In this document: one piece after another, positions 9,501 through 17,955 of the stretch | Layout of the letters: every line of letters begins with the position of its first letter | Position numbering within the stretch: position 1 is the first letter of the stretch | From: Roseivirga sp. E12 | Lineage (GTDB): Bacteria > Bacteroidota > Bacteroidia > Cytophagales > Cyclobacteriaceae | Length of the DNA: 64,000 bases | NCBI RefSeq assembly: GCF_017592825.1 | Contig: NZ_JAGFMD010000006.1 | Span: 1 to 64,000 of the forward strand | Direction of reading: 5' to 3' | The notes under the pieces: generated by a model | The model's input: only the letters and a program-made list of their open reading frames with translations | What the model was told of the DNA's origin: nothing | The model's database searches: none | Made by a program: the position numbers and the translations under genes

Positions 9501-10827
9501 AACTGATAGCAGCATCGACTTCTGTTTCAAACTCCTCTCCGTTCGAATCAAAACCAGTTAGAAACTCAATTGTCGTTTTACTCCTGTATTTGACAGTTCC
9601 GCTTACATGAGCCGAAAGGCTAATGCTATGGCCTTCTAATACATTATAAGTATCTAAAGGTTCGGTACTTACATTGAACACGCCAGAGGCATCGGCTTGA
9701 AACTGCATGGTTGCTCTGCTGTTGGTACTGGTTACAAAACCTGTCATCACTGGCCTGTTCAAGTCGTCATATTTGGTAAAGAGCCATTTACCTTGAGTAG
9801 TCATATTAGCATCTCTGGTCGCTACCAGCCTGTCGAGCTTGTCATAGACCATTTCTACTATACCAGCGCCCGGTACTTTTTTAGTAATCATGCGATTACG
9901 GTCATCATAAGTATACTTGAATACCAGGGCATCCATATCAGTGGTATTCCAAGACCAACTGCTACCTGAGAGTAAGTCTACTGCTCTTGGGGGTAATACA
10001 TGACTAAGGTTGCCGTAGACGTCATATACATAGTAGGTATTCAACCAGTCGTTATGCCCATCTGCAGAACCGCTGCCTTTTTGTACTTGCTTGAGTATGA
10101 CTCTACCCAGCTTATCGGTGAACTGTTTTACCTGATTGCCTTCTTCATCAGTAGTAATGCTCACAATAAGAGCACCAACAGCATAAGTACTTGAAGTGGA
10201 AGGGTTGGTACTTAAGGTCCAAACACGAACAGCATCACCTGAGACATTAGCTCTCGAAGTGCTTGTAACCCCTACACCACTACCTGCCCAGCTATTACCC
10301 GGGGCCATTTGCTTGGTTACCCTACCCAAAGGAGAGTTATCATATTCGGCAAGGCCATAGAAGATATCTTCATCGGTATAGTGCCCATTCATAAATGTGC
10401 CCTGTTGCGTACTTGGCGTTAGGTGCAGTCGTCCATCGTTATGGTTAGACTGAAATGGTAGCGGTTGATAAACCTGTCTACCAAACTCATCATAGACACT
10501 GAACTGTACCATATCATAGCCACCTGGCAAGGCCCTGCGCGCTACAGATTGGATTGGCCTACCCAAGCCATCCACATACTGGGTGGACTGCATAACATTA
10601 CCATTGGTGATTTCAGTACTTAAAGTACCATCGGAAGTAAGTGCTTTGTAGAAGTCGTAGCTTCTAACATAACTTACTTTATCTGTTGAGCCTATGATGA
10701 CGCTGGGTAGTGCCGAAGTCTTAGCGGCTTTAGTACTGGTAGCATCTGGTTTGTTCTGGGCCAAGGCTGTTTGACAAACAATAGCCAACAAGAAAAGAAC
10801 TGGGGTGATTTTATTTAGCTTTCTCAT
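6592..10827 (-). CDS. DUF6443/RHS repeat protein with variable C-terminal tip (polymorphic toxin-like)
   Basis: The 1411-aa protein has a Sec signal (KITPVLFLLAIVCQTALAQ), a DUF6443-type N-terminal domain (about 40-180, including VDGLGRPIQSVARRALP), then many YD repeats (YDELGQLKSKVYG, YDANGNILTLQ, YDLNGNMTQDLN, YTYDAAGIKLKKT). The RHS-associated core follows (KDHLGNTRMTL, YYPFGMN, ARFYDPAVGRFISVDPL), ending in DPDG near 1212. The last 197 residues are a distinct tip with a hydrophobic Gly/Ala/Val-rich stretch (about residues 1312-1345) and a charged helical end. RHS shells usually encapsulate such tips. Sec export and the lack of any type VI genes nearby point to a surface or extracellular RHS protein. 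It lies five bases behind the other RHS gene. Confidence 0.85.
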   Translation of the reverse strand: MRKLNKITPVLFLLAIVCQTALAQNKPDATSTKAAKTSALPSVIIGSTDKVSYVRSYDFYKALTSDGTLSTEITNGNVMQSTQYVDGLGRPIQSVARRALPGGYDMVQFSVYDEFGRQVYQPLPFQSNHNDGRLHLTPSTQQGTFMNGHYTDEDIFYGLAEYDNSPLGRVTKQMAPGNSWAGSGVGVTSTSRANVSGDAVRVWTLSTNPSTSSTYAVGALIVSITTDEEGNQVKQFTDKLGRVILKQVQKGSGSADGHNDWLNTYYVYDVYGNLSHVLPPRAVDLLSGSSWSWNTTDMDALVFKYTYDDRNRMITKKVPGAGIVEMVYDKLDRLVATRDANMTTQGKWLFTKYDDLNRPVMTGFVTSTNSRATMQFQADASGVFNVSTEPLDTYNVLEGHSISLSAHVSGTVKYRSKTTIEFLTGFDSNGEEFETEVDAAISSDYTFVQGYHDATFPMLKDYTHEVLSLSYFDNYDFTTQTYNLGYNDFYAEGVNNAVTPSEYTNVTGMATGSKVKVLGTADEWLTTVMFYDDRGRVIQTQADNHVGGRDIATTQYDFSGKVLNTYTVHDNPNATPAQTTIAKRYTYDGSGTGRLLTVQEKLNNASGNHKIIATNTYDELGQLKSKVYGNSLETLNYDYNIRGWLEGINEAYVASGTGGHYFGMDLSYDFGFDTNQLNGNIAGVKWRSASHSDQRAYGFEYDKVNRLTSADYSQGSGWINTTNDFSTNYTYDANGNILTLQREGVVAGSIETIDNLTYSYLNSNKSNQLAAVADAAGDLGQGDFKDGTNSGDDYVYDLNGNMTQDLNKDINGGDISYNHLNLPERIEFSNNASKTITYTYDAAGIKLKKTVNNNGQITTTDYVSGFTYENNQLQHFANEEGRVRKNKNNSLVYDYFVKDHLGNTRMTLTEDIDVTIYEATMETEYKDFEEQIFLNLPSTRVVSTLGDNTQDLTINSNEAAQLVGGQVGPAKMLVVSAGDQMDLVVQGRYSGTFSGSHNTSAMISAIASVFGGVNNSGSAESQAIYDLFNSNSGNVLIAGGEEYSNAPRAYMNYLFFDQNFELDSIKSGFKQISIGAATAHEILSQTLTFDEGGFLYVYLSNESASSLPVYFDQFQITHTKGAILQEDHYYPFGMNINALSSTAPLSKPNKYKFNGNEEQTEFDLNLFDFNARFYDPAVGRFISVDPLTDAPEQVALSPYQFSWNNPYNLNDPDGKCPFGCIGSIAAKVYGKAKGYSDISKPGREAGQRIFSNKSGDIPDFVGVDDNTRKIVKVTSIADDAQQVMESAEEVTKEVLTDFGEAATESGDALQKAGIVVSLVGLPEVGVPIATAGGYAESAGTVALATVDVANGDYKKALLRGLTLILDRRISGKINAALKKQGISEQAGAVIDANKEAIKEVVKEVTNDREDN

Positions 10828-10832
10828 GGCTC

Positions 10833-13800
10833 TTAGTTGTTTGTGGTGTTAGCGTTTACTTTGTAGGCGTATTCATTCTTTTTCAGAATGTTACCGTCCT
10901 TGTCTTTGACATATTCAAGCCTACCGAATGAGTCATAGTGATAATAGACTGTTAATCCATTAGGACTGGTTTGTGAAGTCATCCCCACCCCTGGTCGGTA
11001 GGTCATGGTGGTGACCAGGGCTCCTTTCAGATCGGGGTCCGTCCGCAGTTTTTGGAGTTCCGTTCGAAGCGCATCATCATCCGTTGGGTCATTCAAAATA
11101 GTCTGACTGATCGCTGCGATTACATCGGCCTTGTCAGCATTCTGTATTTGTGCCACTGGTAGGGTATGATCGTAACCCCAGAGGTAAACAATCTTGGTTC
11201 CGTTGGTTTGCTGAAGTTCGACAGGATTACCATAGACATCGTAGTCATTGTATTCTACCCTGTTTTCAAGGCTATTGGTTCCTTTTGCCGTTTGCACCTG
11301 CTGAGGAAGGTAATGACCATTGCTATTGAAGCCTGCGTATTTTGTAAGGAGTGTTGAAAGCTTGGCAGTGCCTTCATAAGACTCTTGTTTCAATACTGCA
11401 GAAATCATATTCTTTGTATTGAGCATGGCCGTACGGGTAGCGGCCGGAACCTCGGTTACATTGTCATAAGGGAAGAAGTACTTGGTTTCCTGGGTATTGC
11501 CTTCACTGTTGGTCATGGTGGTTCGGGAGACGTTGAAGTAGTTGGTTCCCGTTTGACTCAAACCATCATAGTGATTAGTGCTAACTGTCTCTAAATATTC
11601 GCTCGTATTTCCGGTCAGATTGTACTGACGTGTTGTAGAATTTATGAGGTCCAAGCGCCCTGAATAAATTCGATAGCGTTTATACCTTGTATGACTGCCA
11701 CTACCATCGAAAATTATTCCTTCGGCATAGGCATTGGTATTATTTTCTGCTGCATCGATCCAAATGCCCACACTAGCGTTAGTTTCACCATTGTCCTGAG
11801 GCAGTTTATAGGTAAGCTTATATTCGTTTTCGACCTCCTGAACTTTTTCATAGGCAGTTCCTGTCCATCGATAATCCGTTTGTTTCTTTAAAAGACCTCT
11901 CATAAAGTCCCTATTGTCTACCGGAGGCAAAGGCATGGTCTCATGACTTCCCGCACTGCCAAGACTATAATAGCTTTCTCCTACGAGGGGCGTTTCATAA
12001 TAACCATCATAAAAATCAGGACTATCAGTAGAGGTCGAAAATTCATAGACACTCTTACCTTTTCCACTACCATCTCCGGTGATCACAGTCACCTTTCCAT
12101 AACCCACATAAGAACCGTTGGTACTCATTAGGGGATAATGCGGTGTAATTGTTCTTATAAAACCAAAGGCCCTCATATCTGGTACCGATGTGGTTGAGGC
12201 ATTATATACGGTCTGATAACCGTATTGTGGGGCATTCACTACGCGACCTGTAGAATTTCCTGCATCACCGTCCTCATTATAGTAGAAATTCCTGACAATG
12301 TCGTTGACAGAAGAAATGCCGTCATGATCTTTGATTGATTTAACCCTTAAACCTCCTACGGCTTTATTGGTTGTAGTTACCTCATCAGTGTATCTCAAAT
12401 CCAGTCCATCGGTTATGTTGGAGTAACTACAATTGCCTACATAATCCAGGGTAACGTAGAAATCTCCTGCTTCCTCTAAATAGACATCTTTGTTATAGTT
12501 ATAACTACCTGCTGAGAATTGTCTATTGATGGTAAAGCTCTTTACTTGACTGTCATTACTCTGTCTGTAAATACCACCTGTCACATCACAGTCCTTTGAA
12601 GTAACTCCATTGAAATTCAGGATGACAAAGGGTTCAGCAATTAGAGTAACGTTGTTAAGGTTATGGCGGCTTATACCATCAATCTTTACATTCGTAGGTC
12701 CATGACTATTTGTAGCATTAGGCAATTCATCAGCCTTAGCCGTATTGCCTTCCATTTCAAACTCTGTATAGCCACCTGTAGGATAGGTAACTTTCTTCAG
12801 CACACCTGACTTGGCCATGGCCACATCTGACCACTTGTCTGCAGAACCAATCTCAACATAGTTGGGATCATTATTTCCAAATACATAGTACTTTGATCTA
12901 TAGTAAGGCTCTGGTGAAGTATTAGACGTTTTACCATTATAATAACCCCAATGGTCTGTAGCAAAGCTATAGCGGTGTGCCAGATAGTTGGTTGTATGAT
13001 ACTCAAAAAGGTAAGGGGGTAGTGACTGGGTCCCATTATTGTTCCACTCTTGTACTTGGTCAAGCTTCAAACGCTTTTTATAATCACCAATATTGGCTCC
13101 ATTGTAGGTGATGTTTGTTGGTGTGGCATTAATGGCTGTAGTACCAGACTCATCAAAGTAGCTATAGCTCATTACGTACTCTTTGATCATGTTGTCTTCA
13201 CCATCATAGATCTCCACATCCTGGAGGTATTTATCGTTTGTATAATCTTGTCTGGTGCTTGAAGAAAGGTTGAACTTTACTTTACCACCAGGATAGGTAA
13301 TCTCCTTGATACGTTTGGCGGTTACATAGTGATCTGAGTGCGACATATCAGAACTATTGAAAACCGTGAAGTCATTCTTTTCAGATCTAGGAGCGTAGGT
13401 TCTATAGATGAGCCCGGTTATTGTCTCATAAGTAAATGTTAATAGGGTATTGCCTTTTTGATCTTTGATATTCGTCAGGTACCAAGAAGTAGTATTATCA
13501 GGCGAGTTGGTAAAGTTGCTAACTGTAGGCGTAGCCGTTGTAGAAACTACTATAGACTTCGTTTTTTCTAACTCACTAAAGGTGTAAACATAGCCATTGG
13601 TATCAGTAATAGTCCATGTGGTGATATTAAATGTAGAATTGTATTCAATCTTATGACCGCTCTTGGGTTTTTCTATAAGTGAAACGGTGGAACCATTCTT
13701 GTTAAACATAAAGGAGCCACTCATGCCATTGACGTTATAGTGAAACTGATCCGGTTGCCCATCTCTGGTACCATCTGCAAATTCTTGTCCTTCTGTAGTA

Positions 13801-14177
13801 TTTGTAGAGCTAGGCAGGTTTACATGCAGGTATCCATAATCTGATTGGTTATCATCCGCCTTACCCCTTATGCTTCTTGACACAGTACCTGTAGCGTTCA
13901 ACGACCAGCCTAATCCAGTCCATGGAGCAATAGCTTCTACATTTACACCCTGAAATCCAGAATAATTCAGGCTTATAGGAAACTGATAGCCTCTTACAGA
14001 TATGGTATGCAAAGGCACCGATAAACTCGGCTGACCCGTGTAGAAACTAACCCCAGTATTACCATACTGAACCATAGAAATGGCCGAAGGTGATGGTGGT
14101 ATTAAATCAGGAACGGTCTGAGCTTTGATGGTGCCGACCACTAAGATCATCAATAGGGTGATAATTAGATTTTTCAT
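10833..14177 (-). CDS. RHS/YD-repeat shell protein without variable tip
   Basis: I chose the ATG at 14177, which gives a Sec signal (MKNLIITLLMILVVGTIKAQ) and a 13-bp gap from the upstream gene; an earlier start at 14219 would overlap it. The 1114-aa protein begins with an SpvB/TcaB-like entry segment (SISMVQYGNTGVSFYTGQPS, LSVPLHTISVRGYQFPISLN) and continues through beta-rich modules to short YD-type repeats at the end (YLWGYDHTLPVAQIQNA, GLTVYYHYDSFGRLEYVKD). It ends soon after the last YD repeat with no core and no tip. In Bacteroidota such proteins are commonly encoded just upstream of a DUF6443 RHS partner, as here, so the two may form a joint shell. That assembly is inference. Confidence 0.8.
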   Translation of the reverse strand: MKNLIITLLMILVVGTIKAQTVPDLIPPSPSAISMVQYGNTGVSFYTGQPSLSVPLHTISVRGYQFPISLNYSGFQGVNVEAIAPWTGLGWSLNATGTVSRSIRGKADDNQSDYGYLHVNLPSSTNTTEGQEFADGTRDGQPDQFHYNVNGMSGSFMFNKNGSTVSLIEKPKSGHKIEYNSTFNITTWTITDTNGYVYTFSELEKTKSIVVSTTATPTVSNFTNSPDNTTSWYLTNIKDQKGNTLLTFTYETITGLIYRTYAPRSEKNDFTVFNSSDMSHSDHYVTAKRIKEITYPGGKVKFNLSSSTRQDYTNDKYLQDVEIYDGEDNMIKEYVMSYSYFDESGTTAINATPTNITYNGANIGDYKKRLKLDQVQEWNNNGTQSLPPYLFEYHTTNYLAHRYSFATDHWGYYNGKTSNTSPEPYYRSKYYVFGNNDPNYVEIGSADKWSDVAMAKSGVLKKVTYPTGGYTEFEMEGNTAKADELPNATNSHGPTNVKIDGISRHNLNNVTLIAEPFVILNFNGVTSKDCDVTGGIYRQSNDSQVKSFTINRQFSAGSYNYNKDVYLEEAGDFYVTLDYVGNCSYSNITDGLDLRYTDEVTTTNKAVGGLRVKSIKDHDGISSVNDIVRNFYYNEDGDAGNSTGRVVNAPQYGYQTVYNASTTSVPDMRAFGFIRTITPHYPLMSTNGSYVGYGKVTVITGDGSGKGKSVYEFSTSTDSPDFYDGYYETPLVGESYYSLGSAGSHETMPLPPVDNRDFMRGLLKKQTDYRWTGTAYEKVQEVENEYKLTYKLPQDNGETNASVGIWIDAAENNTNAYAEGIIFDGSGSHTRYKRYRIYSGRLDLINSTTRQYNLTGNTSEYLETVSTNHYDGLSQTGTNYFNVSRTTMTNSEGNTQETKYFFPYDNVTEVPAATRTAMLNTKNMISAVLKQESYEGTAKLSTLLTKYAGFNSNGHYLPQQVQTAKGTNSLENRVEYNDYDVYGNPVELQQTNGTKIVYLWGYDHTLPVAQIQNADKADVIAAISQTILNDPTDDDALRTELQKLRTDPDLKGALVTTMTYRPGVGMTSQTSPNGLTVYYHYDSFGRLEYVKDKDGNILKKNEYAYKVNANTTNN

Positions 14178-14190
14178 AGACAGGTAGTGT

Positions 14191-15342
14191 TTACTTATTG
14201 TCATTAGATGCAGATTCAAGTTTTTCGATTCGCGCTAAAAGCGCTTTGTATTGGGTAGAGAGTAGTGAGTACTGCGTATTAAGTATTGCGTATTTGGACT
14301 TAAGGACTTTGTTTTCGGTATTTAGGTCAGTCAGCTCTTTCAGTTTTTTTTCTTGAGCTATTGTATAGAGGGTTAACTCCTCAATTTTCTCCAATAACTT
14401 TTGCTGAATGAGGCCAAGGTCTTGATTGGAAGCCTCAACTTCTTCTGCTGAGGGAAGGCCTGGTAAATGACCATTTTGAGCTATAAATCTTTTAAGTTCT
14501 TCAACACTTTTTAGAGGATAGTTCTTATCAAAAACATAATCAGGCCAAGCGGATTCTACCTGCACCTTTACCTTTTCCATAATGGGATCTCCGCCTACCG
14601 AAAGCTTATAGCCAGATGGCAAATCGTCTGTCCCCACAGATAGCTGATCCAGGTTATGAAGCCCTATACCAAGCAATTCAGTGATTGAAGGTTCGTTACC
14701 ATTGACTTCATCTATTCTAGGAGCATAGAAATACTGGCGGTCGGAAGTATTTGTGTCATAATAGAGATAAGAACGAAGTCTTAGACTCGTGGTAGAGATG
14801 TGAAACTTAAAATCATTAATGGTGAGTGATTTCTCACCTGTCGTACCGTCATAAATTCCGCCATAGTTTGTCATAGAATTGTCTCCGCTACCGTGCACAA
14901 ATCCAACCAATAGATACCAACGATCTAAAACTGGTAGATCATTAGCCCAAAAGTAGGGATTGCCATTTGGAGTACCTGACAGAGAAGTAACTGCTGAACC
15001 GCCTCCATTTGTCCCGAGATAGGTACCGCCATTGGTTGAGTTGGTCTTTTTAACCCAAACTACCAACCGATACATTTTCGTGTGATCAATGGAAATATAA
15101 GAAGTGTTGAACCCACCATCAGGATCACTCGATGCATCAGGTGACGCTTTCCACAAAACTGCTCGCTGACCATGAGGACCAATACCCCATTCTCGAGTGT
15201 TTTCAGAAGTAGATCCATTTTGACTAAAACCTGTAGTACTACCTGTACCTATTGTCCAGCCATCCAAATTCAAAAGATTTTGGGCCGATAAGCCTGACAT
15301 TATTGTGCCTAGCACTAAGCATAAAATGAGTTTATTTTTCAT
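14191..15342 (-). CDS. Secreted tail-fibre-like protein with lectin-like N-terminal half
   Basis: Signal peptide [21 protein letters not shown]. Residues about 25-225 look like a jelly-roll or carbohydrate-binding fold: Gly/Ser/Thr/Asn-rich, with [11 protein letters not shown] and [17 protein letters not shown] typical of tail-fibre or CBM-like domains. From about 260 on it carries the conserved end module ([38 protein letters not shown], then a coiled coil from [18 protein letters not shown]). The extreme C-terminus is a heptad-like Leu/Tyr/Gln repeat. The start overlaps the end of the upstream gene by 11 bp and the RHS shell gene follows 13 bp later, so it belongs to the RHS operon. Probable surface adhesin; no enzymatic motif seen. 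Confidence 0.7.
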   Translation of the reverse strand: MKNKLILCLVLGTIMSGLSAQNLLNLDGWTIGTGSTTGFSQNGSTSENTREWGIGPHGQRAVLWKASPDASSDPDGGFNTSYISIDHTKMYRLVVWVKKTNSTNGGTYLGTNGGGSAVTSLSGTPNGNPYFWANDLPVLDRWYLLVGFVHGSGDNSMTNYGGIYDGTTGEKSLTINDFKFHISTTSLRLRSYLYYDTNTSDRQYFYAPRIDEVNGNEPSITELLGIGLHNLDQLSVGTDDLPSGYKLSVGGDPIMEKVKVQVESAWPDYVFDKNYPLKSVEELKRFIAQNGHLPGLPSAEEVEASNQDLGLIQQKLLEKIEELTLYTIAQEKKLKELTDLNTENKVLKSKYAILNTQYSLLSTQYKALLARIEKLESASNDNK

Positions 15343-16405
15343 TTTGATTCTTTTCTAATTTTTCAATTCTTTTGAGTAACTCCGCCAGTTGATCTTTGAG
15401 TAAAGAGTTTTGCTTTTCCAACTTCCGTCTTCCGACCTCTGACTCATCTATCCTTTTCTCTTGCTTAATTGTATATAAAGTCAACTCCTCAATTTTCTCC
15501 AAAAGCTTTTGCTGAATTAGACCTAAGTCCTGGCCATTGGCTTCTACCTCTGCTGCCTTTGGAACATTGGGTAAATGGCCATTAGACTCAATGTAGTTGG
15601 CCAATTGGTCAAGAGGCATTAGTGAGTAATCCGGTTTAAAGACATAATCAGGAAAGGAGCCCGGGGTAGCCGTGACTTTTACTTTTTTGGATTCAATATT
15701 GCCATCTATTATAGCATCGTTGGCAATTCTAAGGTCACCGTTATCAAAAAATCTGGACATGATTATACCATCCTCCTCATTGTAGAAATAGATAGAGCTG
15801 ACATCTTTCTCTATGGAAGTGGTCTTGCCTCCTGTTCTTAGAAATCTAGCTTTCTTATCATAAGCGGCATTGTCAAAAGTTGCTACACTCCCAACCAACA
15901 GGTTCTCGGCTATGTCTATACTTTTTCCTGTTCTAAGATTGTTCGAAAAATAATTCGTGTTTTGTATATCCCCAGTCTCTACCTGAATAGTTCCAGAACC
16001 AACTGGTAATACCCCTGATTTAATAGCAAAGCCTGAGATATACCCTTCTAGATCATAAAGGTAGAGTGAGGCATTGGAGGTGATAGCTCTATCAAAGTAC
16101 ACCTCTACATGATAATTTCCATCATACACTATTCTGACCTTTTCTAGATACTGATTCCTTATTCCCCAAGTTTTAATGGAAAGTCCTGAACTCCAATCTC
16201 TAAATACATCTATCACCAAAGATTGAGGAGTATAACTCCCTCCAAGCAGTGATACTACCACTCTAGCAGCTCCTCTATTAGATCCTGTTTCCGTCCAACC
16301 CCCTACTCGGTACCACCCAACTCCAGAGGTTGTAAATGAATTTTGAGCAATTGCAGAAATAGATACGACAGAAATGGCAGAGATTAGAAAAAGTAGCTTT
16401 CGCAT
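15332..16405 (-). CDS. Secreted tail-fibre-like protein, first gene of the RHS operon
   Basis: The ATG at 16405 gives a clean signal peptide ([21 protein letters not shown]); a GTG at 16444 would put a non-signal leader in front of it. Residues about 23-225 are beta-rich and fibre-like. From about 235 the sequence [17 protein letters not shown] starts the same C-terminal module as in the genes at 1184-2035 and 14191-15342, ending in a coiled coil ([20 protein letters not shown] and beyond). The operon start is upstream in the 16406-16742 gap. This protein and the next may present or dock the RHS pair at the cell surface; this is inference from gene order only. Confidence 0.7.
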   Translation of the reverse strand: MRKLLFLISAISVVSISAIAQNSFTTSGVGWYRVGGWTETGSNRGAARVVVSLLGGSYTPQSLVIDVFRDWSSGLSIKTWGIRNQYLEKVRIVYDGNYHVEVYFDRAITSNASLYLYDLEGYISGFAIKSGVLPVGSGTIQVETGDIQNTNYFSNNLRTGKSIDIAENLLVGSVATFDNAAYDKKARFLRTGGKTTSIEKDVSSIYFYNEEDGIIMSRFFDNGDLRIANDAIIDGNIESKKVKVTATPGSFPDYVFKPDYSLMPLDQLANYIESNGHLPNVPKAAEVEANGQDLGLIQQKLLEKIEELTLYTIKQEKRIDESEVGRRKLEKQNSLLKDQLAELLKRIEKLEKNQNEK

Positions 16406-16742
16406 GCGGTTATTGGTTGAGGGTAAAACATCATTCAAACTCACAAGTATAAGATGAAATCAGAGATATTAACTTATATGATTAGTCATGATTCAATCAA
16501 CCACATTCATATAAGTTTGCATCATTATCAATGATAGAAATTTATTTGATTACTTAAAAGCCGTTCATCATCATTTATTTATTACAATTTATTAGCTCTA
16601 ATATTAAATTGAAAAATCTCTTCAATGAAGCCATATTGATCAATAAGGGCTCGACAGTAAAATGCATGTAAATTTTAAGCACAACACCGGTTTTAAACCT
16701 TCCTTTATCTTTATTGTCAAAACACGGTTAAACCACAACCGC
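16406..16742. promoter_or_regulatory. Divergent AT-rich promoter region (RHS operon / CBM9-like gene)
   Basis: This 337-bp gap separates the minus-strand RHS operon from a plus-strand gene and must hold both promoters. On the minus strand TATACTTG (16445-16452) is one mismatch from the Bacteroidota -7 element TAnnTTTG. A perfect 12-bp palindrome TATTGATCAATA lies at 16634-16645. I see no gene in the stretch. It is noticeably more AT-rich than its surroundings. Confidence 0.35.
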
Positions 16743-17591
16743 ATGAAAAAACTCTTTACTACTCTTTTTGTCTGCTGCTGCTTCATAAGTGGCCTAAACG
16801 CTCAAGAAACAACTATAGATGGCCTCTCCTCCGATTGGTCCAGTGACTTACTCAAAGTCGACAAAAAGACCAGGCTCACAACCGCTATCAAAAATGATCA
16901 AGAGTACCTGTACATTCTCTTTCAGGCCGATAATCAAGCAAGTATTGGAAAGATGCTTCAGGCTGGTATGGAGATAACTTTTAAAGCCAAGGTAAAACCT
17001 AAAGTGAATGCCAAGATCGAGTTCCCATTGGAAGCTGAACGAGGACAAAGGACTCAGGGTGCTCAAGGACAAAGAAGACAAGCAGGTCAAGGTGCCCAGA
17101 GAGGTGATAGAGCCGCACAGATGAAAGAAAGAATGGAAGGCTTACTGGCCACTAAGAGTGAGGCTAAGTTCAAAGGTTTCTCTACAACTAATGGGCAAGT
17201 TGCCTTAAGCGATGTTGCTGGCATACAAACGGGACTTGCCTTTGATGAAAATGCTGAACAACCTGTGCTTAATTATGAATTGAGAATTCCTCTGACAGAA
17301 CTATACGGTGCCAGTATGAACTGGGATAAGATTACATCAACTGATTTATCCATTAGCATCAGGGTCAATGGAATAGATGCTCCACAAAGTGCTGGAGGCA
17401 GCGTTGGTGGTCGTGGAGGCAGAGGCGGTGCTGGAGGTAGAGGTGGTGCCGGAGGCGGTGCTGGCCGAGGAGGAGCTGGAGGTCGTGGCGGTGCAGGAGG
17501 TAGAGCTGGCGCAGGAGCTGCTGGTGGCCAAGGGGGTTCGAGTATGTTTACTGATCAAATTATTAAGCTTAGCTATCGCATTGTAAAATAG
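16743..17591 (+). CDS. Secreted CBM9/DOMON-like protein with Gly/Arg/Ala-rich tail
   Basis: The ATG at 16743 starts a signal peptide (MKKLFTTLFVCCCFISGLNAQ); a Met 27 codons earlier would bury it. The 282-aa mature-plus-signal protein opens with ETTIDGLSSDWSSDLLKV and KNDQEYLYILFQADN, the pattern of CBM9-like sugar-binding domains. A Gln/Arg/Gly-rich linker (about 100-120) interrupts the domain, and residues about 217-265 are almost only Gly, Arg and Ala (GGRGGAGG-type repeats). The last 15 residues return to a normal beta strand (TDQIIKLSYRIVK). The Gly-rich segment is low-complexity and may be hypervariable in length. No partner gene is evident. Confidence 0.65.
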   Translation: MKKLFTTLFVCCCFISGLNAQETTIDGLSSDWSSDLLKVDKKTRLTTAIKNDQEYLYILFQADNQASIGKMLQAGMEITFKAKVKPKVNAKIEFPLEAERGQRTQGAQGQRRQAGQGAQRGDRAAQMKERMEGLLATKSEAKFKGFSTTNGQVALSDVAGIQTGLAFDENAEQPVLNYELRIPLTELYGASMNWDKITSTDLSISIRVNGIDAPQSAGGSVGGRGGRGGAGGRGGAGGGAGRGGAGGRGGAGGRAGAGAAGGQGGSSMFTDQIIKLSYRIVK

Positions 17592-17612
17592 TCATTAACT
17601 AAAGTTCAAAGA

Positions 17613-17648
17613 ATTAAAAAAGGTCACGGCAAGTCGAGGCCTTTTTTT
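17613..17648. terminator. Bidirectional terminator shared with a tRNA remnant
   Basis: AAAAAAGGTC ... GGCCTTTTTTT forms a hairpin whose arms end in A and T runs, so it can work for the plus-strand CBM9-like gene. On the minus strand it follows a tRNA 3'-end relic, exactly as hairpins follow the tRNA copies at 17898 and 18244. It was therefore probably a tRNA terminator originally. Confidence 0.65.
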
Positions 17649-17668
17649 GTGGAGCATACCAGGGTCTA
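17649..17668 (-). pseudogene. 3'-end relic of a tRNA-Ala copy
   Basis: GTGGAGCATACCAGGGTC matches the acceptor/T-arm end of the tRNA-like copy at 17898 (GTGGAGAATACCAGAGTC) at 16 of 18 positions, and is followed on the minus strand by its own terminator. Only the last 20 or so bases survive; the rest has been lost. Confidence 0.55.
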
Positions 17669-17696
17669 AACACTCTGATTCACACTTGTGGTGCGG

Positions 17697-17745
17697 AATA
17701 TTCAAGTGTTTTACACCTGTCTGCCGACATGCAGGAACTACACCT
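17697..17745. repeat. Palindromic repeat copy
   Basis: AATATTCAAGTGTTTTACAC followed by the 20-bp palindrome (17716-17735, one mismatch) copies the block at 185-224. It continues into AACTACACCTAG, the same tail as follows the palindrome at 5528-5542. Confidence 0.7.
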
Positions 17746-17774
17746 AGATTAGGTATTTAGTTTAATCGATCGTA

Positions 17775-17858
17775 CTAGCCAAAGGCGTCATCACAACTGC
17801 CCACATAAAATCTATCTCTAGAATTGGAATAGATGATATACACATAAAACTCAGTCAT
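17775..17858 (-). pseudogene. Truncated second copy of the GIY-YIG nuclease
   Basis: The ATG at 17858 opens a 27-codon frame starting MTEFYVYIIYSNSRDRFYVG, which matches the intact nuclease start (MEDFYVYIIYSETRDRYYVG) at most positions. After about 23 codons homology stops, and a TAG follows inside a GATCGTACTAGCC repeat unit. Both halves of the GIY-YIG motif survive, but the catalytic Arg, His and Glu are gone. It lies behind a tRNA remnant and terminator just as the intact gene lies behind the intact tRNA. Confidence 0.8.
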
Positions 17859-17866
17859 AGTAAACC

Positions 17867-17891
17867 AAAAAAGCCCCGATACATCGAGGCT
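17867..17891 (-). terminator. Intrinsic terminator after tRNA remnant
   Basis: On the minus strand AGCCTCGA-TGTA-TCGGGGCT forms an 8-bp stem (one G-U pair) followed by TTTTTT. It sits between the tRNA remnant (17898-17955) and the nuclease remnant. Confidence 0.8.
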
Positions 17892-17897
17892 CTTATT

Positions 17898-17955
17898 GTG
17901 GAGAATACCAGAGTCGAACCGGTGACCTTCCCGAGATGCCTCGGGACGCTCTCTA
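17898..17955 (-). pseudogene. Decayed tRNA-Ala copy (3' half)
   Basis: The T-arm and acceptor side (GGTCACCGGTTCGACT..GGTATTCTCCAC) match the intact tRNA at 18244-18320. The D-arm side ends in CTAGAGAGCG, and the anticodon arm is replaced by the palindrome TCCCGA-GATGCC-TCGGGA (17929-17946, plus-strand reading). No 5' acceptor strand remains and CCA is changed to CAA, so no functional tRNA can form. The stop codon of the adjoining nuclease gene lies inside this relic. Confidence 0.8.

Noticed and set aside
6592-16405. Type VI secretion or prophage origin of the RHS and fibre genes
   Set aside because: No VgrG, Hcp, sheath, integrase or phage structural genes are present; each large protein has a Sec signal peptide.
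10833-16405. Type IX secretion C-terminal signals
   Set aside because: The C-termini end in coiled coils or YD repeats; no typical sorting domain is visible.
17377-17586. Alternative frames across the Gly-rich segment
   Set aside because: Low-complexity DNA keeps several frames open; only the frame with signal peptide and domain is supported.
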